Virus record (IMG/VR): IMGVR_UViG_3300042520_003489
Span: 1-23,541 of that record
Strand: one strand, 5' to 3'
Length of the DNA: 23,541 nucleotides
DNA from: a virus
Numbering within the stretch: the stretch's first letter is position 1; the number at the start of each line of letters is the position of its first letter. A program made the translations under genes and the position numbers. Below, one piece after another: positions 7,408 to 15,796 of this stretch. Below the pieces are notes generated by a model. The model did not search any database. It was not told the DNA's origin and saw only the letters and a list, made by a program, of their open reading frames with translations.

Positions 7408-7746
7408 ATGCGGGGAATGAACGGCAGAAGCGGCAAAGAATTAACCGGTCTTGAACATCTTAAGCAGTCCATCGTGGATATTTTGACAACACCCATTGGT
7501 AGCCGTGTGATGCGCAGAGATTATGGTTCTAGACTATTTGAGCTGGTAGATCGCCCAACATCTCCAGGTTTTGCTGTTGAGCTGTATGCAGCTACGGCTG
7601 AGGCACTGCAAAAATGGGAAAATCGCTTTAAGTTAGAGCGTGTAAAAGTAGATTCCATTAAGGAAGGTCATATTACGTTGATTTTAGAGGGGCTCTATTT
7701 ACCGGACGGTAAGCCCATAACTTTAGATGGGATTGTGGTGTCATGA
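7408..7746 (+). CDS. W: Baseplate wedge protein W (gpW/gp25 family)
   Basis: A 112-residue baseplate wedge subunit of the P2 gpW / T4 gp25 family, related to the sheath-initiating wedge proteins of contractile systems. The conserved core is evident: GLEHLKQSIVDILTTPIGSR, then VMRRDYGSRLFELVDRP (the RR-x-x-YGS signature), the helix ELYAATAEALQKWENRFKLE, and a C-terminal strand ITLILEGLYLPDGKP. Length is standard (P2 gpW 115 aa). It sits between the spike and gpJ, and its TGA overlaps the gpJ ATG (ATGA). Confidence 0.94.
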   Translation: MRGMNGRSGKELTGLEHLKQSIVDILTTPIGSRVMRRDYGSRLFELVDRPTSPGFAVELYAATAEALQKWENRFKLERVKVDSIKEGHITLILEGLYLPDGKPITLDGIVVS

Positions 7747-8579
7747 TGCAAGATTTAACCCGTCTACAAAATCCTAGTGTCATCGAACCGCTTGAGTATG
7801 AGACGATTTTTTCGCATATGAAGCAAGAGCTGATTCGGCTTGATCCAACATTTTCAGCGCTACTTGAAAGCGATCCGGCCATGAAGATTTTAGAAGTTGC
7901 AGCGTGGCGCGAATTGCTTTTACGTCAAAGGGTCAACGATGCTGCGCGTGCTAATTTACTGGCTTTCGCCGCAAAATCAGATTTAGAGCATTTGGCTGCT
8001 TTTTATGATGTGCAGCGTAAATCAGATGAAGATGATGAAGCTTTTAGGCGGCGTATTCAAGCTAAAATCATGGGTTGGTCAACGGCAGGAAGCCGTGAAC
8101 ATTATCGTTATCATGCACTTTCAGCTGATATCCGCATCAAAGACGCACGGGCTGAATCACCTAACCCCGGAATGGTAAAAGTCTCAATTTTGTCTCATGA
8201 AGGAGATGGCACGCCAAGCGCAGAGCTTTTAGAGAAAGTACGATCCGTGATTTTACGCGATGATGTGCGTGTACTTACAGATACGGTTGAAGTGGTTAGT
8301 AGCGGGATTATCCCTTTAAAGCTCGAGGCTAAAATCTATCTCTATCCCGAAACCCCGCAAGATATTGTTGAGACAGCCAAAACTGCCTTTATCAAAACAC
8401 TCAATGACACCAAGGGCTTGGGCTGGAACCTAACGCGTAGCTGGATTATTGCGCATCTTTTTGCTCAAGGCGTACAGCGCATCGAATTGCTGAGTCCGCT
8501 TGAGGATATCGTTGTTTTGGATCATGAATGCGTTGCACTTGATTCAATAGAGCTAACGATGGGAGGGCGTGATTGGTGA
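7743..8579 (+). CDS. J: Baseplate assembly protein J
   Basis: A 278-residue baseplate wedge component of the gpJ family (P2 gpJ, about 300 aa; relatives of T4 gp6). Family landmarks are the N-terminal YETIFSHMKQELIRLDP, then LLESDPAMKILEVAAWRELL, LRQRVNDAARANLLAFAAKS with DLEHLAAFYDVQR, DEAFRRRIQAKIMGWSTAGS, REHYRYHALSADIRIKDARA, and PGMVKVSILSHEGDGTPSAE. It joins gpW and gpI in the wedge. ATG 7743 is immediately followed by a second ATG at 7746; either may be used. The stop overlaps the gpI start region, and GGGAGGG in its last codons serves the next gene. Confidence 0.93.
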   Translation: MMQDLTRLQNPSVIEPLEYETIFSHMKQELIRLDPTFSALLESDPAMKILEVAAWRELLLRQRVNDAARANLLAFAAKSDLEHLAAFYDVQRKSDEDDEAFRRRIQAKIMGWSTAGSREHYRYHALSADIRIKDARAESPNPGMVKVSILSHEGDGTPSAELLEKVRSVILRDDVRVLTDTVEVVSSGIIPLKLEAKIYLYPETPQDIVETAKTAFIKTLNDTKGLGWNLTRSWIIAHLFAQGVQRIELLSPLEDIVVLDHECVALDSIELTMGGRDW

Positions 8580-9778
8580 TGATGTTATTGCCCCCAAGTA
8601 GTTCACCTCAGGAACAAGCCCTTGTTGATGCGATTAGCTTTAGAGTTGATCCAAGCAAAATACGTGGATTTAAATTTAGCCCTACTGATAGTGTCCTTCC
8701 TTGGCTGATTCATGAATATGGGCTTGGGGAGATTTTAGCGTGGGTGCCTGACCCAAGGCGTGCAATTCAAGATGGTGTTGTGTTTCAGCGGATTCGGGGC
8801 ACACCGGCCTCTCTGCGTATGGCCTTAAAATGGGTGAACATTGAAAATATTTATATCGAAGAAGAACCGCCCGGCAAACACTTCGCTGAATTTCAGGTTG
8901 GTATTCATGATGTGCCCAATGATTTTTTTGTCGATAATGTGGTAGCCCTTGCAAGACTATCCGCACCGGCTAGGTCACGTCTGATGCGGATGTATAACGA
9001 TCGCTATGATATCAGGCGATTTATGCTGGATAACAGTGAATTTGGATCACTGCTTTCTGATTATTCAGGGGTAAAACTTTCAGCTGATGGGCCCGTTTTA
9101 TCTTTTGGTCGTTTTAATCCGTTTGAAGCTAAATCAGAAGAGGTTTTGCTAAAATTTGCAAGCGCACGCAGACATCATAATAGCACGTTAAGCGATGATC
9201 TCTACCGGTTAGATGTGGCTTTCATTAGCGAAACTGAGCCCCATACCCGTAATTACAACGGCATTTATATTCGCGATCATATTTGGCAAAATCCCGATCC
9301 ATTATCACCTTTCACCCCTGATTTTGAACCACCACTCCATCTTGCAAAAGCATTGATTGTTTTATCTGATAGCTGGAGACTTGGTGATATTAACGCCTGT
9401 TTTCCCGTGCGTCTGGAGCATGAGATAGGTGCCACATTTGTTTTAAGCACAGATGCTTTATCTGAACATGTGTGGCAAATAAACTTTGAAGAAGTTTTAG
9501 AGCGTTTTACATCAAACTATATGGGTGGCGTTGAGGGCGATATTATCCTAAACGTTCAGCCGTACTTTGCAAAAGAGCATGCGGACTGGTTTTCTGAAAC
9601 ACTCTTATGGCCTTATTTATCGGCAGATTCGCTAGGAAAATTGGAGCTTTTGCCTTATCAAAAACGCGATCATTTTGAACCCTCTTTGTATGAAGGATGC
9701 TTGTTGTGGCATGAACATCGTCACTTAAACAGGCCTTGGACGAATCTAGAGCCAATCGTGAATATAACCCTTAACTAG
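8579..9778 (+). CDS. I: Tail protein I with long C-terminal extension
   Basis: A ~399-residue baseplate periphery protein. Residues ~1-180 match P2 gpI: LLPPSSSPQEQALVDAISFR, then SVLPWLIHEYGLGEILAWVP, DPRRAIQDGVVFQRIRGTPA and ALKWVNIENIYIEEEPPGKH, ending LSAPARSRLMRMYNDRYD. P2 gpI is only about 176 aa, so ~220 residues form an extra C-terminal part, rich in aromatic and His residues (YNGIYIRDHIWQNPD, LLWHEHRHLNRPW), that I cannot assign; it may attach fibres. Start is uncertain: TTG 8573, GTG 8576 and ATG 8579 are in frame behind GGGAGGG (8561-8567). GTG 8576 has the best spacing, while ATG 8579 gives the TGATG overlap usual in this operon. Confidence 0.88.
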   Translation: MMLLPPSSSPQEQALVDAISFRVDPSKIRGFKFSPTDSVLPWLIHEYGLGEILAWVPDPRRAIQDGVVFQRIRGTPASLRMALKWVNIENIYIEEEPPGKHFAEFQVGIHDVPNDFFVDNVVALARLSAPARSRLMRMYNDRYDIRRFMLDNSEFGSLLSDYSGVKLSADGPVLSFGRFNPFEAKSEEVLLKFASARRHHNSTLSDDLYRLDVAFISETEPHTRNYNGIYIRDHIWQNPDPLSPFTPDFEPPLHLAKALIVLSDSWRLGDINACFPVRLEHEIGATFVLSTDALSEHVWQINFEEVLERFTSNYMGGVEGDIILNVQPYFAKEHADWFSETLLWPYLSADSLGKLELLPYQKRDHFEPSLYEGCLLWHEHRHLNRPWTNLEPIVNITLN

Positions 9779-9809
9779 AACTTAGATATGTGCGTCAAAG
9801 GGTATTCAT

Positions 9810-10493
9810 ATGGCTATTTTAACTAAATCCGGCAGAGCAGCTATTGCTGCAAGCATAAAACAACAACCGATCCATCTTGCTTGGGGAACGGGTGATCCAA
9901 CTTGGGAAAATCTCTATACGGTTACCAAAAGCTTTGCAAATAATCAAATTCAATTGGACCATCAACCTGTTAAGGATGTATCCATCACCAAAGGAAATAC
10001 AACTTTTATTGCCGGTACCGATTATAGCGTTGATAGCGTGATGGGTGTGATCACTCGTCTTCCAAACGGCAATTTAGAAAATAACGCTACCGTTTCTATT
10101 GCTTACACTTATACCACTCCACCCGAACCCATTACCGCAAATGCTCTTTTGAATGAAGTAGGCCGCAGAACCGCTGATGAAGTCTTGTTTTGTGTGGGTG
10201 ATGAAGACGGAGATTTGATTACGCCCACAGGCAGATTTAAAGCCTCTAGCACGCCGACTAATAACCTTTTTCTGCGTTTTACCTTTGATTTTGATAATGC
10301 CAGCAACCAGATCATCCGTGAACTTGGCGTGATGGTTGGCACAATACCAAAAGCTAATTTACCTCAAGGGCAACGTTATTTTGAGCCCACAGATATAGAT
10401 GAAAGCGGCATTTTACTGGTTCTAGAGCGCACTGTGCCTTTGATTAGAACGGCAGCAACCCGCGAGACTTTCTCTTTTGTTGTGACGTTTTGA
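9810..10493 (+). CDS. Tail fibre connector-like protein of unknown function
   Basis: A 227-residue structural protein without a firm family. The N-terminus (AILTKSGRAAIAASIKQQPI followed by HLAWGTGDPTWE) resembles the start of several phage tail-fibre or baseplate-associated proteins. Residues ~54-103 form a beta domain (ITKGNTTFIAGTDYSVD to IAYTYTTPP) that recurs in the next gene. The C-terminal half (LLNEVGRRTADEVLFCVGDE, FTFDFDNASNQIIRELGVMV) looks like an attachment domain. It lies 31 nt after gpI, with AAAGGG before ATG 9810. It is probably a link between baseplate and receptor-binding proteins; this is inferred from position and composition only. Confidence 0.6.
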   Translation: MAILTKSGRAAIAASIKQQPIHLAWGTGDPTWENLYTVTKSFANNQIQLDHQPVKDVSITKGNTTFIAGTDYSVDSVMGVITRLPNGNLENNATVSIAYTYTTPPEPITANALLNEVGRRTADEVLFCVGDEDGDLITPTGRFKASSTPTNNLFLRFTFDFDNASNQIIRELGVMVGTIPKANLPQGQRYFEPTDIDESGILLVLERTVPLIRTAATRETFSFVVTF

Positions 10494-10538
10494 TGGGGTG
10501 CTCGTGAATATATATTTTAAGATAAATGAGGCAAGTTT

Positions 10539-12557
10539 ATGACTCTTAATAGCTATTACAACCGTTATGATCCGGCCAAAAAGTATGATCGCACACTCTT
10601 TTTAGCAGGTCGGGGACTGCAATCGGCAGAACTCAATGAAATGCAAGATTATGCGCTTCATAACCTTAAAGGCATTGGTGATGCAATCTTTCGCGATGGA
10701 GATGTGATTCGTGGCGGCACCTGTGTTGTTGACCCTGATACCGGAAATACAACCTTGGAAGCGGGGTTTATTTATTTACGTGGCGCTGTTCGAGAAGTAG
10801 GTTCTGTCAATTTTACCATACCAACTAATGCAACAGTCAGAATTGGTGTGTGGTATGTGGAAAGCACGATAACAGAGCTTGAAGACCCGGGTCTTCGTGA
10901 TCCGGCAATTGGTACACGCAACTATCAAGAGCCTGGTGCTGCACGCTTAAAAGCAGAGATTTCTTGGGATTTTCAAGTTGATGGAATAGCTCCTCCGACC
11001 CATGAAGGTGAGTTTTATCCCATTTATGGCGTAGAAAACGGCGTGCTTATCCAGCATGCGCCACCTCCCCAATTCGATGCAGTCAATAGCGCTTTAGCAA
11101 GATACGACCGTGAATCCAACGGGTCTTATGTGGTGAGCGGCATGGATGTGAGATACCTCGACAAAGATAACGGTGAACAGATCTTTGTTATCAATGAAGG
11201 TAAGGCCCATGTCGATGGGTTTGAAATTGAGCTTGCCCATAGCCTTCGTGTGCGTTTTGCCATTGATCCTGATATTCAAGAGATTGATTCTGATCCCTAT
11301 ACCTTTCAGCCGGGTGTCGGAGGCGTGATGGATTTAGTTTTAAATGCAAAACCGGCAAATCAGATTCTCAGGGTTGATGTAACAGTTCAAAAAACAATCA
11401 CCATGAGCCATGGCGGCTATACCGGTGTCAATGATCCTATTCCTGATGTAGCCGTACTTGAAATCATTCAAATCAAACAAGGAACAACCACTTACGTCAG
11501 CGGTACAGATTATAAATTAAAATCCGGTGATGTGGATTGGTCTTTGCCCGGAGCGGAACCGGCTCCCGGTAGTTCTTATCAGATTACCTATCGCTGCCGT
11601 AGTAAAATTACCCCGCAGAATCTAACGGAAGATGGCTTTAAAATCTCCGGCGCTGTTGATGGTACGTTAGTGCTTGTGGATTACAGCTGGATGATGCCTC
11701 GCTATGATTTAATCACCATTGATGCAACAGGTGTCGTTAGACGCATTAAGGGGCTTGCCCATCCATGGCGGCCTTCTGTTCCCAAAGCTCCAAGCGGACA
11801 ACTGGCTTTAGCTTACGTTTATCAAAACTGGCGCAGCGCTATTAAGCCCAATGTTTTTAATAATGCGATTCATGCTATTCCTATGAGCGACATTGAAGCT
11901 ATGCGCTCAAGCATTAATGATCTTTATGATTTGATTGCTCAAGAACGCCTGCGTAATGACGCAAATAGCCGTGAACCGGCTGCTAAAAAAGGCGTATTTG
12001 TTGATCCTTTTTTTGATGATGATATGCGCGATCAGGGGATTACACAAACCTCTGCCATTGTTGATCGGGAACTGACTTTGCCTATTAATGCTTCTATTTC
12101 AGATAGCGGCAAAGGTACAACGCCTTGGCTTTTGCCTTACGTTTTAGAACCGGTTTTAGAGCAGCTTTTGCAAACTGTCGATATGCAAATCAACCCGTAT
12201 CAGGCTTTTGCGCCCATTCCGGCGAAAGTTGCAATTAATCTCAATGTGGACCGCTGGACGGAAGTACAAACCACATGGTCAAGCCCAATTACGCAAAGAT
12301 TTAGCGTGCTTTCAAGCCCCATTACCCGTCAGGTTGTGGTTGGTGGCGGTGTTTTATCTATGGTGTCTTCCAGCACAACACAAAATGTTTCAATCGGCAC
12401 ACAAATTAGTCAAGCCACTGAATTACTTTCAAGTACAAGTCGTGAGGCTGCCTTTATGCGCCAAGCAACCCAAACTTTTGAGTTAGATGGATTTGCACCC
12501 GGTGAACAGCTTCGTTTGGTGTTTGACGGTATTAACGTTGAACCGGTTAGTTTATAG
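10539..12557 (+). CDS. DUF4815-type tail protein, N-terminal gene of a split pair
   Basis: A 672-residue protein whose N-terminus (NRYDPAKKYDRTLFLAGRGL, QSAELNEMQDYALHNLKGIG, AIFRDGDVIRGGTCVVD) matches the DUF4815 group of phage baseplate/fibre proteins. A beta domain at residues ~307-352 (IKQGTTTYVSGTDY) repeats one in the gene before. The Ser/Thr-rich C-terminus has repetitive strands (VLSSPITRQVVVGGG) and ends at FDGINVEPVSL. In relatives, as I recall them, this point runs straight on into the sequence now encoded by the next gene. The stop TAG overlaps the next gene's AGGAGG. A GAGG lies upstream of ATG 10539. It is probably a large fibre or baseplate appendage; the receptor is unknown. 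Confidence 0.8.
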   Translation: MTLNSYYNRYDPAKKYDRTLFLAGRGLQSAELNEMQDYALHNLKGIGDAIFRDGDVIRGGTCVVDPDTGNTTLEAGFIYLRGAVREVGSVNFTIPTNATVRIGVWYVESTITELEDPGLRDPAIGTRNYQEPGAARLKAEISWDFQVDGIAPPTHEGEFYPIYGVENGVLIQHAPPPQFDAVNSALARYDRESNGSYVVSGMDVRYLDKDNGEQIFVINEGKAHVDGFEIELAHSLRVRFAIDPDIQEIDSDPYTFQPGVGGVMDLVLNAKPANQILRVDVTVQKTITMSHGGYTGVNDPIPDVAVLEIIQIKQGTTTYVSGTDYKLKSGDVDWSLPGAEPAPGSSYQITYRCRSKITPQNLTEDGFKISGAVDGTLVLVDYSWMMPRYDLITIDATGVVRRIKGLAHPWRPSVPKAPSGQLALAYVYQNWRSAIKPNVFNNAIHAIPMSDIEAMRSSINDLYDLIAQERLRNDANSREPAAKKGVFVDPFFDDDMRDQGITQTSAIVDRELTLPINASISDSGKGTTPWLLPYVLEPVLEQLLQTVDMQINPYQAFAPIPAKVAINLNVDRWTEVQTTWSSPITQRFSVLSSPITRQVVVGGGVLSMVSSSTTQNVSIGTQISQATELLSSTSREAAFMRQATQTFELDGFAPGEQLRLVFDGINVEPVSL

Positions 12558-12561
12558 GAGG
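12556..12561 (+). promoter_or_regulatory. Shine-Dalgarno AGGAGG overlapping the upstream stop codon
   Basis: A consensus AGGAGG overlaps the TAG of the DUF4815 gene (12555-12557) and sits 4 nt before ATG 12566. Its quality argues that the downstream frame is a genuine separate gene rather than the tail of a frameshifted one. Confidence 0.7.
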
Positions 12562-12565
12562 AAAT

Positions 12566-13792
12566 ATGCCACTTGTTGCAGATAATAGCGGAAAAATAAA
12601 AGGTAAGTTTACCGTTCCCGCCAATGTTCCAGCCGGTACAAAGCTTGTACAGTTTATTGGAAATAAAGGCAATTACGGTGAGGCCACATATACAGGGCGC
12701 GGTATTATTACGACCGAAGAACGCAGACGCGTTACGGTCATTACCGATATCAGGCGCAATGAAACCACCGTTGTTCTCACCCGTTTTGATCCGCTGGCTC
12801 AAACCTTTACCTTAAGTGAAAGCCGCCATATTGGAGGCATTGATCTGTGGTTTAGCAATCGCGGTGCTAAAAGAGTGGTGGTACAAATCCGTGACACCAG
12901 CCTTGGCATGCCAACCCAAACAGTCCTTGCTGAAGGTAGTATCATGCCCGCTTCGATTAACACCAATGGAACAGCAACACGGCTAACCTGGCAGCCTGTA
13001 TGGTGTGAAGCAGGTCATGAATATGCGATTGTATTGTTGACTGATGATGCTAATACTGCAGTACGGGTTGCAGAACTTGGTAAATATGATGCAACTCATG
13101 CCAGATGGGTGACAAGCCAGCCTTATCAGGTGGGCGTGCTTCTTTCATCAAGTAATGCCAGTACCTGGACACCCCATCAAAATCGTGATCTCACTTTTCG
13201 GTTACTCGGTGCACGCTTTACGGAGAATACAAGAACGGTGGATTTAGGCTCTGTTACTGCCACCAGCGTTTCAGATTTTATTGCCCTTGCAAATGTAGAA
13301 CGTGTTGCATCCGACACCGATGTGCAATTTACCCTGACAGAGCAAGACGGCACAGAACATAAATTATCTGATGATTTGCCGATTGCCTTGCGGGCTCGCG
13401 TCACCGGCCCTTTGAGCGTTAAAGCGTTGCTTAGTGGCTCTGCGCTTAGAAGCCCTGTGCTTTATCCAGGCATTCAAATTGTTCTAGGCAACATGTCTGA
13501 AACGGCAGATTACGTCACAAGAGCTATTACGGCAGGCAGCAACAGTAAAGTCAGCATCACCTATGAAGCGCTAATGACAGGAACTGCTGATGTTAAAGTT
13601 TATATCCAAAAGGCAGATGGCACCTGGCAATTGGTTGATTTAACAAATGGCAAAGCTGTGGGCGATAGCTGGGTCGAGCGTACCCATATCCTCTCAAGTT
13701 TTAGCGCTACTGAAACCAGGGTGAAGTTGGTTTTAAGCGGCAACATTCTGTATCGCCCTAAAGTGCGTTCTTTACGGGTTGTGATTACTTGA
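12566..13792 (+). CDS. Tail appendage protein, C-terminal gene of the split DUF4815 pair
   Basis: A 408-residue beta-rich structural protein. The N-terminus (NSGKIKGKFTVPANVPAGTK, then QFIGNKGNYGEATYTGRG) is the kind of sequence found inside long DUF4815-type tail proteins, followed by FDPLAQTFTLSESRHIGGID and the jelly-roll-like segments LWFSNRGAKRVVVQIRDTSL and WQPVWCEAGHEYAIVLLTDD. The C-terminal part repeats strand motifs (SKVSITYEALMTGTADVKVY) and ends KVRSLRVVIT. It lies in a different reading frame from the upstream gene, 8 nt after its stop, so the two polypeptides probably assemble together in the appendage. There are no signal peptides or catalytic motifs. The function is inferred as structural. 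Confidence 0.75.
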   Translation: MPLVADNSGKIKGKFTVPANVPAGTKLVQFIGNKGNYGEATYTGRGIITTEERRRVTVITDIRRNETTVVLTRFDPLAQTFTLSESRHIGGIDLWFSNRGAKRVVVQIRDTSLGMPTQTVLAEGSIMPASINTNGTATRLTWQPVWCEAGHEYAIVLLTDDANTAVRVAELGKYDATHARWVTSQPYQVGVLLSSSNASTWTPHQNRDLTFRLLGARFTENTRTVDLGSVTATSVSDFIALANVERVASDTDVQFTLTEQDGTEHKLSDDLPIALRARVTGPLSVKALLSGSALRSPVLYPGIQIVLGNMSETADYVTRAITAGSNSKVSITYEALMTGTADVKVYIQKADGTWQLVDLTNGKAVGDSWVERTHILSSFSATETRVKLVLSGNILYRPKVRSLRVVIT

Positions 13793-13793
13793 T

Positions 13794-14003
13794 ATGCCAA
13801 ATGATATCAGCCAAAGGGGCTATAAGCTGCCCCATCCGAATAACATAGCTGCTCAAGATGTGGTTCGCATTCGCGAGACAATTATTGCCGTGGATGCGGA
13901 CGTTTCATCGCGAGAAGCTGAACATAAGAAATTAAAGGAGGCGTTTGATCGCTTCACCTTTGAAACTTTTTTGAATTTGTGGAGCAACCATGACAATAGC
14001 TAA
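13794..14003 (+). CDS. Small tail-fibre-associated protein
   Basis: A 69-residue protein of unknown function. The N-terminus (MPNDISQRGYKLPHPNNIAA) is polar and Pro-containing, followed by a charged helix (AQDVVRIRETIIAVDADVSS, REAEHKKLKEAFDRFTFE) able to form a coiled coil. Small proteins with this pattern commonly precede a fibre gene and may be its N-terminal adaptor. It begins 1 nt after the upstream stop with only a weak ribosome-binding site, and overlaps the fibre gene by 14 nt; the GGAG serving that gene lies in its last codons. The coding call is supported by frame and packing, the role is not. Confidence 0.7.
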   Translation: MPNDISQRGYKLPHPNNIAAQDVVRIRETIIAVDADVSSREAEHKKLKEAFDRFTFETFLNLWSNHDNS

Positions 14004-15201
14004 AGAAGCTGTATATGCGCTTCAGCAGCGCCTTAAGGATTTATCGGTTAATGCACCGGCTGATCAATTGGCTTATCTTGCAAAAGCGCTAGAATCCATT
14101 GCCGGTCAAAGCAGTGTTTATGACATCGTCAATATGTCTGATGAAAAACTGCAAGCACTACTGGATGCGACAACAGCGCATTTAGCTAATTTAAATACCA
14201 GTAAAACTAGTGCGTTGTCAGCCATTGATAGTGCCAAAACATCATCCATTGATGCTATCAACACCAACAAAACAACATCGCTCACGGCTCTGCAAACAGC
14301 TACCACAACAAATTTATCCTTACTCGATGCCAGAAAAGATACCAATATTACGGCCATAAACACAACCGGGCAAACCCAGCTTCAAGCTTTAAATACGTTG
14401 GTGAGTAATTTTTCCTCCATCAACGATGTTCCGGCAAATTCCACCATCATGACCGAAGTGCGTAACCGCAACATGATTGAAACAGGAGCTTTGCCTTTTA
14501 TTTTTGGCGTACTTAGCCGTCAGAATGATTACTGGGGCTATGGTGATTTAACCTCGCAGCTTGGTGTTTGGTACAACAACGTGGCTAATGCCGATAACAT
14601 GCTTCAGCTTCTTGCCGGCTCTCATGCACAAACGACCAACTATGCCGGTTTTTATAAACCGCCGCAGCTGCATTTTTTGCAAGGCTCCGCCGGCAATTTT
14701 ATTTACAAAGAAATGTACCTTAAGTATGCCGTATCAACCAATGAATACACTTATCCTTATGCCGGGCTTGGAGTGATTTTTATTAAAAACACGACAGCTG
14801 CCGATATCACCAGGACTGTTTCATTTGGCGGTTCTACCTATTGGTCTTCGGGATACGAAGGTATGGGTCTTTTTGTTGCAACTCCTAATAATACAAATGC
14901 GAATAAATCTTCGATTAGCGGTCTAACCTGGACCAATCTTTATAATAACGCCACCAGTGCCGCCAATATCGCATCTTCAGCAAGTGTTGTTATTCCGGCC
15001 GGCAAAACGGTGGCTATTTTACTTTACACTTCTGCCTATTATTACACCGCAATCAATAGCTATTATGCCCAGTTTCTGCATTGGTACATTTTCAGTTTTA
15101 GAAATGGATTTTTAACCACCGGTCTTGAGGTGGATATCGACAGAACGCTAAGAGCCTGGCAGTGCCGAGGCTATCAATACTCTTATGAACTTTGGAAATG
15201 A
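13990..15201 (+). CDS. Tail fibre protein with hendecad-repeat stalk
   Basis: A 403-residue probable receptor-binding fibre. Residues 1-57 form a helical N-terminal head (AVYALQQRLKDLSVNAPADQ). Residues 58-134 are seven consecutive 11-residue repeats with hydrophobic positions in register (NTSKTSALSAI, DSAKTSSIDAI, NTNKTTSLTAL and so on), predicting a trimeric coiled-coil stalk. Residues ~150-403 are a Tyr/Asn/Trp-rich globular tip (SRQNDYWGYGDLTSQLGVWY, FGGSTYWSSGYEGMGLFVAT, LYTSAYYYTAINSYYAQFLH) of the sort used to bind surface glycans or proteins. GGAG at 13981-13984 lies 5 nt before the ATG. It is the best candidate host-range determinant in the window; the receptor cannot be predicted. 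Confidence 0.78.
   Translation: MTIAKEAVYALQQRLKDLSVNAPADQLAYLAKALESIAGQSSVYDIVNMSDEKLQALLDATTAHLANLNTSKTSALSAIDSAKTSSIDAINTNKTTSLTALQTATTTNLSLLDARKDTNITAINTTGQTQLQALNTLVSNFSSINDVPANSTIMTEVRNRNMIETGALPFIFGVLSRQNDYWGYGDLTSQLGVWYNNVANADNMLQLLAGSHAQTTNYAGFYKPPQLHFLQGSAGNFIYKEMYLKYAVSTNEYTYPYAGLGVIFIKNTTAADITRTVSFGGSTYWSSGYEGMGLFVATPNNTNANKSSISGLTWTNLYNNATSAANIASSASVVIPAGKTVAILLYTSAYYYTAINSYYAQFLHWYIFSFRNGFLTTGLEVDIDRTLRAWQCRGYQYSYELWK
14161..14391 (+). repeat. Seven tandem 33-bp (11-residue) units in the fibre stalk
   Basis: Residues 58-134 split without gaps into LDATTAHLANL, NTSKTSALSAI, DSAKTSSIDAI, NTNKTTSLTAL, QTATTTNLSLL, DARKDTNITAI and NTTGQTQLQAL. Positions 8 and 11 are almost always hydrophobic and Thr/Lys/Ser fill the middle. 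The DNA copies have diverged, so conservation is at protein level. Confidence 0.75.
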
Positions 15202-15208
15202 GGTTTTT

Positions 15209-15787
15209 ATGCCAATTTATTTACGATTTGAAAATGCGATGCAAGTTGAAGCTACAACGCTTGCCAAAAAACCTGAAGGAAGTGGATGGCTCAAAGCGCC
15301 GGCTGAGTTTGACTTTGAAAAACGCTATAAACTTTTAGATGACGGCACCATTGCCGAGCGTGATGAAAGTGATGTAGCAGCAGAATTGCTAGGCAATTCA
15401 AAGGTTGGCGCATTAGATACGGTGCGCTTTATTCTAAATACCTATCGCCGTAAATACGCAGGCTATTCCCATGAAAAATCGAGATCCTATGATATTCAAG
15501 CAAAAGCTGCCGAAAGTATTTTAAACGCTGCTGCCAATAATCAAACACCAAATGAAGCAGATACGGTTTTAATTCAACCTCTGGCAGACTTGCGCTCCAT
15601 TTCAGTAATTGATATTGCCAAGCTGATTCACTCCAAAGCTGAGAAAAGTGTAAAGGCTATTGCAAAATGTGAAGCCCTTGAAGATCAAGCCCAAAATGCA
15701 ATTAAGAAGGCAGCAACTCAAGAGGAACTGAGTTTGTTTCTCAATGGTTTTGAAGAAAATTTAAGTAATGCCTTGAAGCAATTATAG
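15209..15787 (+). CDS. Unrecognised tail-region protein, possible fibre assembly factor
   Basis: A 192-residue protein I do not recognise. The N-terminal ~65 residues (MPIYLRFENAMQVEATTLAK, WLKAPAEFDFEKRYKLLDDG) resemble the short beta segment seen in fibre-assembly and XkdW-like proteins encoded after fibre genes. The rest is helical and charged (RSYDIQAKAAESILNAAANN, KAIAKCEALEDQAQNAIKKA, LNGFEENLSNALKQL). The start at 15209 is preferred over ATG 15185 because AATGAGG lies 5 nt before it and the longer form would overlap the fibre gene by 17 nt. Its place between fibre and sheath fits a chaperone for the fibre tip, which is an inference from location. Confidence 0.55.
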   Translation: MPIYLRFENAMQVEATTLAKKPEGSGWLKAPAEFDFEKRYKLLDDGTIAERDESDVAAELLGNSKVGALDTVRFILNTYRRKYAGYSHEKSRSYDIQAKAAESILNAAANNQTPNEADTVLIQPLADLRSISVIDIAKLIHSKAEKSVKAIAKCEALEDQAQNAIKKAATQEELSLFLNGFEENLSNALKQL

Positions 15788-15796
15788 GAGGAATCT

